Shown here piece by piece: positions 16,360-24,316 of a stretch of 64,000 nucleotides of DNA. Source of the DNA: Paenibacillus glycanilyticus (lineage in GTDB: Bacteria; Bacillota; Bacilli; Paenibacillales; Paenibacillaceae). The notes under the pieces are model-generated. The model made no database searches and was not told where the DNA came from. It saw nothing but the letters and a program-made list of their open reading frames with translations. How positions within the stretch are numbered: the first letter of the stretch is position 1; every line of letters begins with the position of its first letter. Where the stretch lies: NCBI RefSeq assembly GCF_030161375.1, contig NZ_BSSQ01000008.1, positions 106,106-170,105 on the forward strand, in the 5' to 3' direction. The translations under genes and the position numbers were made by a program.

Positions 16360-16386
16360 ATCATGAACGATATAAAAGATATGGAA

Positions 16387-17934
16387 TTAGGCCCTCATGT
16401 TAATAAAAAGCTGATCTTTGAATTGAGCATCCAAAATCGGGAAACGAACTTCCCATTTCCCGTCGCCAAGCGCCTTCACTTCGCTGGAATCGAAGCCGCG
16501 CGGCTCAAAACCGAATACACGGTCGTAATAGATTTGGAATTGGATCTTCTCGTCAGGCAGCATGCGGTGAAGCTCATTGGCCAAATTAATGGACCAGGTG
16601 CGAAGCTCCTCTTTTTCCTGTCCGCCGTAATACGTGTAGAATACGGGATCCATATCCGTCGTGATAACGAGCCAACCTTGGGAATCGCGCGCAACCTTCC
16701 AGTTGCTCATCTCCGCGATACCTTCTTCCGTGGAGAATTCGCCAAATTGCTTTTTCAGCAAAGCCGCAATGTCGTCATTAGACTTGCCTACAAGCGTTGC
16801 CGGAAGAGTAGGATCAAGGAATTTCACGTTAGCTGCAGGTTTCTCGGGAAGATCGTCCATCAGAATCGCGCCATACAGCGACGAGACGGCAAAGTTCAGG
16901 TCCGCTTGCGAAGTCAAGCCCCTCGACGTAATGCCGATTAGTTCCCCGTACTCATCGAACAGCGCCCCGCCGGAACTGCCATGGTCGATAGGAGCACTGG
17001 TCTGGATATAACGGGTATTGCCTATGTATACGACGCCGCTGACTAATCCGTCAGACACCGTATTCTGAAGACCAAGCGGACTGCCGATCGCTACCACCTT
17101 ATCGCCTTTGCTTACGCTCAGACTGCCGTAGCCAAGCTCAACCGGCGTTGCGCCAATCGAACGGTCTGTCTGGATAATGGCCAGATCATTGTCTTCACTA
17201 TAAGCGGCTACGCCGGATACCTTGATCTCTTTGTTGTCGACGGTAACGACTGTAGCCGAGGAAGCATCCTGCATGACGTGGTAATTCGTCAGGATATAAC
17301 GGTCCCCGATGACCACACCGCTGCCCAGGCCAAGATTCGTCGTAATCGTTACGACGCTGTCGTCATACTTCTCAACGATTTGCTGCGGCGTATATTTCGG
17401 ACGGTTTTTCAGTTCCTCCTGGAGCTGCTCATATTCTTTCTCGTATTCATATTCTTCTGTCGTAATCCGTACGGCTTGCTTTGCGTTATCCCATTTCACC
17501 GTTCCGCCAAGCGATTCCGCTACAAAACGGGCAGGCACAAACGTTGTATTGCTCTTAATCTCCGGCGCCGCATCCAGCTTCACGGACTTGCCGTTAATAA
17601 GCGCAACCTTGTTGCCGATCGTCAGCGTAATGGAGGTGCTGTCCTTCCGCACAATAATCGTCTGCGCTTTCGCTTCCCAAGTTACCGAAGCATCTAACGC
17701 TTTGAACAACTCGCGCATCGGCACGTAAGTTACGCCGTTTTTCGTATAAGGGGCTTTCGAGAGCGAAAGCTTCTGATCATCGACGTATACGCTGATCGTT
17801 GAAGTTTTTGCTACGGCAGCCAATTTGGCCGGAACAGCTGCGGCTGCGGCGTGCTGAGGCGTAGCCAGCGGCGACAGCAACAGGCTTGCTGCAAGCAGCG
17901 GACTTAGTAGAGTAAAGGCTAATTTTCTTTTCAC
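16387..17934 (-). CDS. Secreted trypsin-like serine protease with copper-amine-oxidase-like N-terminal domain
   Basis: A signal peptide (KRK, then a hydrophobic stretch ending HAAAAA) is followed by a copper-amine-oxidase-N-like stalk (about 45-165; VYVDDQKLSLSKAPY, MRELFKALDASVTWE, VPARFVAESLGGTVKWD), a charged helical linker (EEYEYEKEYEQLQEEL) and a trypsin fold of the S1C/HtrA type. The catalytic triad is visible: His in TNYHVM, Asp in SEDNDLAII and Ser in DHGSSGGALF. No PDZ domain follows; the C-terminal 150 residues are unassigned. GTG at 17934 is chosen because GGGGGA ends 10 nt upstream. An upstream TTG (17952) lies in the ribosome site. It probably acts in the cell wall in quality control or surface processing. 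Confidence 0.87.
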   Translation of the reverse strand: MKRKLAFTLLSPLLAASLLLSPLATPQHAAAAAVPAKLAAVAKTSTISVYVDDQKLSLSKAPYTKNGVTYVPMRELFKALDASVTWEAKAQTIIVRKDSTSITLTIGNKVALINGKSVKLDAAPEIKSNTTFVPARFVAESLGGTVKWDNAKQAVRITTEEYEYEKEYEQLQEELKNRPKYTPQQIVEKYDDSVVTITTNLGLGSGVVIGDRYILTNYHVMQDASSATVVTVDNKEIKVSGVAAYSEDNDLAIIQTDRSIGATPVELGYGSLSVSKGDKVVAIGSPLGLQNTVSDGLVSGVVYIGNTRYIQTSAPIDHGSSGGALFDEYGELIGITSRGLTSQADLNFAVSSLYGAILMDDLPEKPAANVKFLDPTLPATLVGKSNDDIAALLKKQFGEFSTEEGIAEMSNWKVARDSQGWLVITTDMDPVFYTYYGGQEKEELRTWSINLANELHRMLPDEKIQFQIYYDRVFGFEPRGFDSSEVKALGDGKWEVRFPILDAQFKDQLFINMRA

Positions 17935-18163
17935 GATTGCTATTTCCCCCAAATTCTTACTGTACTACCAGTAATAAAGATAGATCTAATTATCGTACCA
18001 CTATCTGCCTGCGTTTGTCTATGAAAATGGTTTCATAGGGATATACTGCTAATGTTGATTATATCGGCCCAACATGAACGGAATATGAAGTCTTCTGTGT
18101 AGAATTTGCAAAGCCGGTCATGGTATAGTGATTGCAGTCAAGCTTGAACTTGGAGGAACTGAA

Positions 18164-19138
18164 GTGAAGTCAAAAAAACAACAATCCCATAACCCGGCGA
18201 AAAAAAGCGCAAGCCCGGCAAAAAGCACTCCGGCTACGCCTAACAAGTCTTTTGCCGTGACGGAAGCGTCCGAGCTGCTCGCCTTTTTGCTCGCGCATTT
18301 GAACCAAGGGCGCAATTCGGTCAAATCGCTGCTGGCGCATGGACAAGTATATGTCAACGACAAAGTGGAGACGAAATATAATTACCCGCTTCAGCCGGGA
18401 CAAACGGTTGCGATTCGCAAAGAACGCGAGAAAGAACAGCTCCCTCTCGTCGGACTTAAGATTCTGCATGAAGACGATGATGTGATCGTGGCGAGCAAAG
18501 AGGCAGGACTCCTTACCATCGCTTCGGACAAGGAAACCGATTTGACCGCCTACCGCCAACTAATGGCGCATGTTCGCGAGGCCGACCCGAAGAACCGGAT
18601 ATTTATCGTACACCGCCTCGACCGGGATACATCCGGCGTGCTTATGTTCGCAAAGAGCGAAGCCGTGCAGCAGAAGCTGCAGGAGCAATGGCAAACCATC
18701 GTCAAGGAACGTTCGTACGTGGCGCTTGTCGAAGGCACGGTTAAACGGACAGAAGGCACCATAACCTCCTGGCTGAAAGAAACTAAGACGCTCAAGATGT
18801 ATTCGAGCTCTTATCCGAACGACGGCCAACACGCCGTTACCCACTATAAGCTGCTGCAAGCGGGCAAAGCTTTTTCGCTTGTCGAGGTTCATTTGGAAAC
18901 CGGCCGCAAAAACCAGATCCGCGTTCATATGCAGGATATCGGGCACCCTATCGCAGGAGATAAGAAATACGGCTCGAGCACGAAGCCAATTGGCCGTCTC
19001 GGCCTGCACGCCCGTATTCTTAGCTTCGAGCATCCCGTTACGGGAGAGCTGCTAAAGTTCGATACCGGCATTCCGAAGCTGTTCTACAATCCGCTCAAGA
19101 ATGAATCAACAACCCCAGATCGAAGAAGCAAAGGATGA
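18164..19138 (+). CDS. RluA-family pseudouridine synthase
   Basis: This 324-residue protein converts uridine to pseudouridine in rRNA or tRNA. After a lysine/serine/proline-rich, probably disordered N-terminal tail (about 1-30), an S4 domain (about 35-95; NSVKSLLAHGQVYVN) precedes the catalytic domain with the RluA motif HRLDRDTSGVLMF (the second D is the nucleophile). GTG at 18164 is preferred because GGAGG ends 7 nt upstream; an earlier GTG (18128) falls in a TATAGT box. The rRNA/tRNA target is not predictable. It is followed almost directly by a small acidic gene. Confidence 0.92.
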   Translation: MKSKKQQSHNPAKKSASPAKSTPATPNKSFAVTEASELLAFLLAHLNQGRNSVKSLLAHGQVYVNDKVETKYNYPLQPGQTVAIRKEREKEQLPLVGLKILHEDDDVIVASKEAGLLTIASDKETDLTAYRQLMAHVREADPKNRIFIVHRLDRDTSGVLMFAKSEAVQQKLQEQWQTIVKERSYVALVEGTVKRTEGTITSWLKETKTLKMYSSSYPNDGQHAVTHYKLLQAGKAFSLVEVHLETGRKNQIRVHMQDIGHPIAGDKKYGSSTKPIGRLGLHARILSFEHPVTGELLKFDTGIPKLFYNPLKNESTTPDRRSKG

Positions 19139-19140
19139 TT

Positions 19141-19449
19141 ATGATGTTGCTTGAGATTACAGGCTATAGCGTAGAATTTATTAAAGACCCGTTTGGCATC
19201 TTGACCGGACGCCGTTACGAATTCCTGATTGATATCGATCTGGACGAAGAAGACGAGCTTTATTCAAGCAACGGCGTTTATATTCGTGCCGTATTTAGCG
19301 AAGAGGAAGGCGGCGGCCGTCTCATCAAACATGAGCTGATTGAACGGGTAACGGACAAGCTGCTCGAATTCGGGCTTGAAGAAGACGAAGAGCAGGAGCT
19401 GCTTGCTTTCTGCAAGGAGCATTACAAAGAAGCGGATGAATATAAATAG
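19141..19449 (+). CDS. Small acidic conserved protein (DUF6509-like)
   Basis: This 102-residue acidic protein contains ITGYSVEFIKDPFGILTGRRYEF and an EEDELY stretch, a pattern I associate with DUF6509 proteins of Bacillales; the assignment is from memory. It has no membrane segment. AAGG lies 6 nt before the ATG at 19141; an ATG at 19135 would overlap the upstream stop. Coupling to the pseudouridine synthase gene suggests cotranscription, but no function is known. Confidence 0.72.
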   Translation: MMLLEITGYSVEFIKDPFGILTGRRYEFLIDIDLDEEDELYSSNGVYIRAVFSEEEGGGRLIKHELIERVTDKLLEFGLEEDEEQELLAFCKEHYKEADEYK

Positions 19450-19452
19450 GAA

Positions 19453-19495
19453 AGAGGCTGACCCCGTCGCCAAGACGGAGCCAGCCTCTTTTTTA
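19453..19495 (+). terminator. Terminator after the RluA-DUF6509 pair
   Basis: AGAGGCTG (19453-19460) pairs with CAGCCTCT (19482-19489), with an inner CCGTC/GACGG stem, followed by TTTTTT. Confidence 0.88.
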
Positions 19496-19500
19496 TGCCA

Positions 19501-19848
19501 TTACACCGGAATGCGGTACGAGGAATACTCCTCGGTAATATGCTCGCCATTGTTATACACCCATTGGAAGCAAAACCGATTGCCTTCGTAACGCGTACGT
19601 TTGCGGATATCCGGCAATATAACCGATTCGAAATTGTCCAATATCGTCTGCTGCATGCCGTGGAGCCTGTCCTCGTTCAACTTCTGCTGCGTCACGGCCT
19701 CCCCCTCCGATTCGGCCGTTTGCTTATAATAGATAACAGCAACCTCCGCATCGCTCAAATCCTCCGGCAACGGTTGGCCCGACCCGCGGAACACTTCTTT
19801 GACGGTATCAATCCAATTTCTATGCAAATCAATCGTAATATCGTACAT
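19501..19848 (-). CDS. Hypothetical protein
   Basis: This 115-residue soluble protein begins MYDITIDLHRNWIDTVKEVF and ends with an aromatic stretch (FCFQWVYNNGEHITEEYSSYR). I do not recognise the family. It is transcribed away from the cyclase gene and converges on the RluA-DUF6509 pair. Its length, ATG and codon use look like a real gene. Confidence 0.65.
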   Translation of the reverse strand: MYDITIDLHRNWIDTVKEVFRGSGQPLPEDLSDAEVAVIYYKQTAESEGEAVTQQKLNEDRLHGMQQTILDNFESVILPDIRKRTRYEGNRFCFQWVYNNGEHITEEYSSYRIPV

Positions 19849-19956
19849 CTCTCAAGCCTCTCCTCTCCATATGGCAACACTTTGAAAGTTCTTCTGATCC
19901 CTACCGGCATCCGCATATACATAACAAGCAGCAACATACTCGCGGCAAAGGAATGA

Positions 19957-21831
19957 ATGCGGTCTATGGATATGAATCGGATCCGCGCGCGGATCGAACA
20001 AATGCGGGGTGAGCTTCTTCAGCTCCAATCGCAAGACGGCGCCTGGCGTCTTTGCTTTGATTCCGGCACGATGCCGGACAGTTACTTCATTATCATTCTT
20101 CGGATGCTCGGCTACAAGCAGGAAGAAGTTCTTATCGGCCAATTGGCCAGCCGGATTATGTCCAGGCAGCTCCCGAGCGGCGCGTGGAAAATATACCCCG
20201 ACGAAGAAGACGGCAATTTGGACGCCACCGCCGAAGCGTATTTCGCGCTTCTCTCTTCCGGTTACGTGAACAAGCAGGACACGCGCATGCAGCTAGCCAA
20301 GCAGTTCATTCTGAGCAAAGGCGGGTTATCCAAAATCCGCTCCCTGCTGACGCAAGCCTTATTCTCCGCCGCCGGGCAAGCCATATGGCCGAAGTCGATG
20401 CGAATTCCTCTGCAGGTCTTTTTCTCCGAACATGGCATCGGCATTGATCTGTTCTCCTTGTCCGGGCATGCCCGCGTACATATCGTACCGATCATTATGC
20501 TCGCCAATAATCAATACGTTGAGCGCAGTAACGCCATGCCCGATCTGTCCGATCTGTTCGCCGGCAGCTCCAAACGTTTCGAGAATGACTCGCCGTGGAT
20601 CGCCGCCCTCGCTACGTTAGTTGGTTCATTAGGCTTGTCAGAGCTGCTGCCGTTGGAATCCCCTTCCCCGGAGGACAAAGCCGTCCAATTCCTGTTCGAT
20701 CGATTGGAACCGGACGGGACCTTGCTCACTTATACGACAGCAACGATGTTTATGATTCTGGCGCTGCGCATGCTTGGTTATTCGCCTACCTCGCCGATGA
20801 TTCACCGCATGGTAAACGGCATCCGTTCGGTCATGTGCTCGAACCATCATGTCCAGATTGCTTCCTCGGAAGTATGGGACACCGCTATGCTTGTTCACGC
20901 GCTCAGGAAAGCGGGCGTAAACCCTACCTCAACCGCGCTTGAGAATGCGGGCATTTATTTGCGTCAAAGACAGCAAAGCCAGATCGGCGACTGGGCGATC
21001 CGCAATCCCGGCACGCCGGCGGGAGGCTGGGGATTCTCCAATGTAAATACCCTTTACCCGGATGTCGACGATACAACCGCAGCTTTGCGGGCCATTCGGC
21101 CGTACAGTTCCCGTTCCCCGCAGCTTCAAGCCGATTGGCAACGCGGACTGAACTGGGTGCTGACGATGCGCAATGACAATGGAGGATGGCCGGCGTTTGA
21201 GCGGGAAGGCTCCCGTCTGCCTATTGCGTTCTTTGCTTTTGACGGGGCCAAAGATATCGCCGTTGATCCATCCACCGTTGATTTGACGTCCAGGACGCTG
21301 CAGTTTCTCGGCCAGGAGCTAGGCATGAACGCCGGCAACAGCTGGGTGGAATCCTCCATCCGCTGGGTATTGTCCCAACAGGAAACAAACGGCAGCTGGT
21401 TCGGCAGATGGGGAATCACTTATATTCACGGCACAAGCGCAGCTCTTCAAGGGCTGACGGCCGTAGGGATCGCGGACGATCACCCGGCTGTCAAAAAAGG
21501 CGTCAACTGGCTGCTGGAAGTCCAAAATGAAGACGGCGGCTGGGGCGAATCCTGCATCAGCGATAAAGTCAGGCGTTATGTCCCGCTGAACAGCAGCACG
21601 CCATCCCAAACCGCGTGGGCGCTTGACGGATTAACGGCTGCCTTGAATAAACCCAACTCCGCCCTGGAACGCGGCGTCGAAGCCCTGCTGCAGTCCCTTG
21701 ACCGCCATGACTGGACTTACACGTACCCGACCGGCGGAGCGCTGCCCGGCAGCGTTTATGTTCATTATGCAAGCAACAACTATATTTGGCCGCTTCTGGC
21801 CCTTAGCAACATCTGGCTGAAATACAGTTAA
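19957..21831 (+). CDS. sqhC: Squalene-hopene/sporulenol-type terpene cyclase
   Basis: This 624-residue class II triterpene cyclase carries the catalytic DxDD motif as DVDDT at 369-373 and several QW repeats (for example QSQDGAW, GGWGF, NGSWFGRWG, NEDGGWGES). It cyclises squalene to hopene or, as for Bacillus subtilis SqhC, tetraprenyl-beta-curcumene to sporulenol; length and style favour the Bacillus type. Such products stiffen membranes or spores. AAAGG precedes the ATG by 5 nt. No squalene synthase or curcumene synthase gene lies beside it, so the substrate must be made elsewhere. A terminator follows. Confidence 0.88.
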   Translation: MRSMDMNRIRARIEQMRGELLQLQSQDGAWRLCFDSGTMPDSYFIIILRMLGYKQEEVLIGQLASRIMSRQLPSGAWKIYPDEEDGNLDATAEAYFALLSSGYVNKQDTRMQLAKQFILSKGGLSKIRSLLTQALFSAAGQAIWPKSMRIPLQVFFSEHGIGIDLFSLSGHARVHIVPIIMLANNQYVERSNAMPDLSDLFAGSSKRFENDSPWIAALATLVGSLGLSELLPLESPSPEDKAVQFLFDRLEPDGTLLTYTTATMFMILALRMLGYSPTSPMIHRMVNGIRSVMCSNHHVQIASSEVWDTAMLVHALRKAGVNPTSTALENAGIYLRQRQQSQIGDWAIRNPGTPAGGWGFSNVNTLYPDVDDTTAALRAIRPYSSRSPQLQADWQRGLNWVLTMRNDNGGWPAFEREGSRLPIAFFAFDGAKDIAVDPSTVDLTSRTLQFLGQELGMNAGNSWVESSIRWVLSQQETNGSWFGRWGITYIHGTSAALQGLTAVGIADDHPAVKKGVNWLLEVQNEDGGWGESCISDKVRRYVPLNSSTPSQTAWALDGLTAALNKPNSALERGVEALLQSLDRHDWTYTYPTGGALPGSVYVHYASNNYIWPLLALSNIWLKYS

Positions 21832-21847
21832 ATGACGCTCAGATTGG

Positions 21848-21876
21848 GCTCCCTTCGATCGAAGGGGGCTTTCTTC
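21848..21876 (+). terminator. Terminator after the cyclase gene
   Basis: GCTCCCTTC (21848-21856) pairs with GAAGGGGGC (21861-21869), one G-U, around a GATC loop, followed by TTTCTT. Confidence 0.8.
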
Positions 21877-22011
21877 CGTTTCTTACGATAACGCATGCGC
21901 CCTCTGGTCTGCAACCGCTAACGATAGGAGCGATCCATTGCGGTTCATTGCAATTCGTTGCCTCGTCGGGGTAATCTAATGGATAGACAACAGAAGATAA
22001 GGAGGAGACGT

Positions 22012-22350
22012 ATGCCACAGCTATTATTCCGGGGCGTCCCGGCAGAAAAGCTTCAAACGATTAGCCAACCGCTCTCCGAGGAGCTAGCGCTCATTTGCGA
22101 ATGCGGTACGGATAATTTCACGATGGAGTATGTTCATACGACCGCAATATACGGCGGACTCGCCGAAGGACAATCTTACCCGTTTGTTGAAGTCGGCTGG
22201 TTCGAGCGCGGACAAGCCGTACGCGACCGGTTCGCCAAGGCTGTAACCGAACAGCTCGCCCGGATCGGCGTCCATGAACTGGAGGTTGCCTTCCGAACCT
22301 ATCGCGAAGACAGCTATTACATAAACGGCCGTCCGTGCTCGCAAGCCTAA
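22012..22350 (+). CDS. DUF1904 family protein
   Basis: This 112-residue protein starts MPQLLFRGVPAEKLQ and contains ICECGTDNFTMEYV and FVEVGWFERGQ, matching my recollection of DUF1904, a small tautomerase-like fold family of unknown function. ATG at 22012 follows AAGGAGGAG; upstream in-frame starts lack a ribosome site. It ends before a terminator shared with fur. Confidence 0.78.
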   Translation: MPQLLFRGVPAEKLQTISQPLSEELALICECGTDNFTMEYVHTTAIYGGLAEGQSYPFVEVGWFERGQAVRDRFAKAVTEQLARIGVHELEVAFRTYREDSYYINGRPCSQA

Positions 22351-22372
22351 TTGTCTGCGACTGACAACAAGA

Positions 22373-22411
22373 AAGGAGCCTTTGGGGTAATCATCTTCCC
22401 AAGGCTCCTTA
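22373..22411. terminator. Shared terminator between DUF1904 and fur
   Basis: AAGGAGCCTT (22373-22382) pairs with AAGGCTCCTT (22401-22410) and continues with GGG/CCC inside. The T tract is short on both sides, so it is probably bidirectional. Confidence 0.8.
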
Positions 22412-22416
22412 TTATG

Positions 22417-22902
22417 TTAAGATACCGCTTTATGGTCATTGCCTGATGCTTTGCTCTTGCAAGCTTTGCAAATGCCATGGAAATCAAGCCGGTGATCCAA
22501 TACTTTAAATCCAAATTCCTTCGCGATCCGATGCTCCATCGGCAGCAGCCAGTCGTCCATAATCTCCTCAACCGTACCGCATTCGGTACAAATCAAGTGA
22601 TGATGGTGATGTTCCTGATCGCTGTTGCGAAGATCATAACGAGTGGCTCCGTCGCCGAAGTTGACCTTCTCCACAACATGCATCTCGCTAAGCAGCTCTA
22701 GGGAACGATATACGGTGGCAAGACCAATGTCCGGATTACTGCGCTTGAGCAGCATATACACATCCTCAGCGCTTAAATGATCCTTCTCGTTCTCCAGCAA
22801 TACGCGTACCGTTGCCGCCCGCTGCGGCGTTAATTTGTAACCTTTGGTTCTTAATTGACGGTTGATCGCTTCCATTTGTTCCTCGATCATCATATGACTC
22901 AC
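22417..22902 (-). CDS. fur: Ferric uptake regulator Fur
   Basis: Fur represses iron-uptake genes when loaded with Fe2+. The 161-residue protein has the DNA-binding winged helix (YKLTPQRAATVRVLLEN, AEDVYMLLK, GLATVYRSLELL), the histidine metal-site string HHHHHLICTECG and a second CxxC (GICKACK) for structural zinc. The KVNFGDGATRYDL segment matches Bacillus Fur rather than PerR or Zur. Its upstream region holds a PerR-box-like and a Fur-box-like palindrome (separate entries). A perfect Fur box controls another gene in this window. Confidence 0.93.
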   Translation of the reverse strand: MSHMMIEEQMEAINRQLRTKGYKLTPQRAATVRVLLENEKDHLSAEDVYMLLKRSNPDIGLATVYRSLELLSEMHVVEKVNFGDGATRYDLRNSDQEHHHHHLICTECGTVEEIMDDWLLPMEHRIAKEFGFKVLDHRLDFHGICKACKSKASGNDHKAVS

Positions 22903-22944
22903 CCGCCTTTCCTGTGTTTCATTTCATGCTTCATCGCATCTTAT

Positions 22945-22959
22945 TTAGAATAATTATAA
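22945..22959 (-). promoter_or_regulatory. PerR-box-like site in the fur promoter
   Basis: TTATAATTATTCTAA on the minus strand differs from the PerR consensus TTATAATnATTATAA at one base. It overlaps the -10 of a candidate promoter (TTGTAG, 17 bp, TATTCT). fur is PerR-controlled in Bacillus subtilis, so this is plausible. Confidence 0.6.
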
Positions 22960-22980
22960 TTTAGAGTAACTACAATCTTA

Positions 22981-22995
22981 TCATAGTTATTATCA
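22981..22995 (-). promoter_or_regulatory. Fur-box-like site upstream of fur
   Basis: TGATAATAACTATGA matches the 7-1-7 Fur box TGATAATnATTATCA at 12 of 14 positions. It would allow autoregulation. Two mismatches keep this tentative. Confidence 0.45.
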
Positions 22996-23029
22996 TTACA
23001 CAATGACATCTAAAATTTCCCGCTTGCCG

Positions 23030-23566
23030 TCACCAACGGTTGATCAGTTCAATATCGGCAAATTTACCTTCCGCGAATTCCTTATCGCCAAATATCCCGC
23101 TAATGCGGTTAAACCCGGATTTCGTCCAGAAGCGTAACCCCGCCCAATTGCGCAGCGACACATTCACCCTGGCTTCGGAATAACCAAGCAGTCCGATCTC
23201 CAGCAAGAAATGCTTCATGACTTCCTGTCCGTAACCTTGATTCTGAAAATCCCCGCTAATGCACATCATGGCTAGATACAGCGAATCTTCACGCGGATAG
23301 CCGTGGTATACGCTAATAAAGCCGACGATTTCTTCCGTTGTAGTCAGTCTAATCGACTGAATGCGGAACTTCTCTTTCACGCCGCCCTCCGGCAAAATAC
23401 CTTCCTGATAGGAAAGTTCGATATAATGGGGATCTTGTTCTTTCCCATCCCACAAAGCAACCGGTGCGCTTGCCATATACAGCTCTTGCACCACGCCAAT
23501 CTCAGACGACTGCAAATCCTCACAACTAAAAGTCGGGGTACTCCACGAAGAAGGAATCAGGTTCAT
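23030..23566 (-). CDS. GNAT-family N-acetyltransferase
   Basis: This 178-residue protein has the GNAT acetyl-CoA-binding motif A as GDFQNQGYGQEVM near residue 108-120, preceded by the beta-4 strand YLAMMCIS and followed by ARVNVSLRNWAGLRFWTKSGF. It transfers acetyl from acetyl-CoA to an amine on an unknown substrate. GGGTGA precedes the ATG. It lies 91 bp after another GNAT gene on the same strand, but the two share little beyond motif A. Confidence 0.85.
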   Translation of the reverse strand: MNLIPSSWSTPTFSCEDLQSSEIGVVQELYMASAPVALWDGKEQDPHYIELSYQEGILPEGGVKEKFRIQSIRLTTTEEIVGFISVYHGYPREDSLYLAMMCISGDFQNQGYGQEVMKHFLLEIGLLGYSEARVNVSLRNWAGLRFWTKSGFNRISGIFGDKEFAEGKFADIELINRW

Positions 23567-23657
23567 TATGTATCACCCATTACATTATTATAATTATGCC
23601 GGATGTAGTTGTTCGACATCAATCGCCTTATTCCTTCTTGCTTCGCCCTTATTCTCC

Positions 23658-24221
23658 TTAGACAGTCTTTACCATTCTGGTGTAACGGTGTCCGCTGACT
23701 ACGAGCTCGCCATCTTCTGTATAGCCCATTTTTTCATAAAGAATTCGGGCCTGGCCATTGTATTCTTCCACAATCAAAGAGACCAAACGATAACCTTGCT
23801 TCACAGCCTCCCGTTCAAAAGCAGCCATTAACGCTTTCGCAATTCCTTGATTACGGAAGGAAGCATGGACGGCAATCGAGTCCAGATAAAACTCGCCGGG
23901 ACGGGTTTCCGTCAGAATCGTATAATCGGCCATTCCCGTTGCCCGCTTCACGCGTTCAATAAGCGGCTGATCGAGCCGTTCCGCGGCATCTCCGGAATAA
24001 CAGACCAAGATACCCGCAACTACGCCTTCCCTTTTATCTACAATCACATTCCGGTAGCTGACGCGGTTATCTTCTTCCACGTAGAAATCCGCCAGAATCC
24101 GCATCGCTTCCGCTTCCTCGTCTTCGCCTACTCCCGCAAGCGAGCAGGCAATATTGCCAATCGCTTCATGCAGGAGCGGCATCACTTGCTCCACGTCTTC
24201 CTTGCTTGCCGGTTCAATCAT
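23658..24221 (-). CDS. GNAT-family N-acetyltransferase
   Basis: This 187-residue protein begins MIEPASKEDVEQVMPLLHEAI, and its motif A region is FYLDSIAVHASFRNQGIAKALM (given by its ends), followed by LIVEEYNGQARILYEKMGY, typical of the GNAT fold. Substrate unknown. It lies upstream of, and in line with, the other GNAT gene, with no terminator between them, so cotranscription is possible. Divergent from the UvrD-like helicase. Confidence 0.87.
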   Translation of the reverse strand: MIEPASKEDVEQVMPLLHEAIGNIACSLAGVGEDEEAEAMRILADFYVEEDNRVSYRNVIVDKREGVVAGILVCYSGDAAERLDQPLIERVKRATGMADYTILTETRPGEFYLDSIAVHASFRNQGIAKALMAAFEREAVKQGYRLVSLIVEEYNGQARILYEKMGYTEDGELVVSGHRYTRMVKTV

Positions 24222-24316
24222 GCTGCCACGATCCTCTCCAAATATTAATAATTTCAGTTTAACCGTACGAACACCTATTCTATCATGCTATAATCGACAA
24301 CAGGTGATTACAGACA

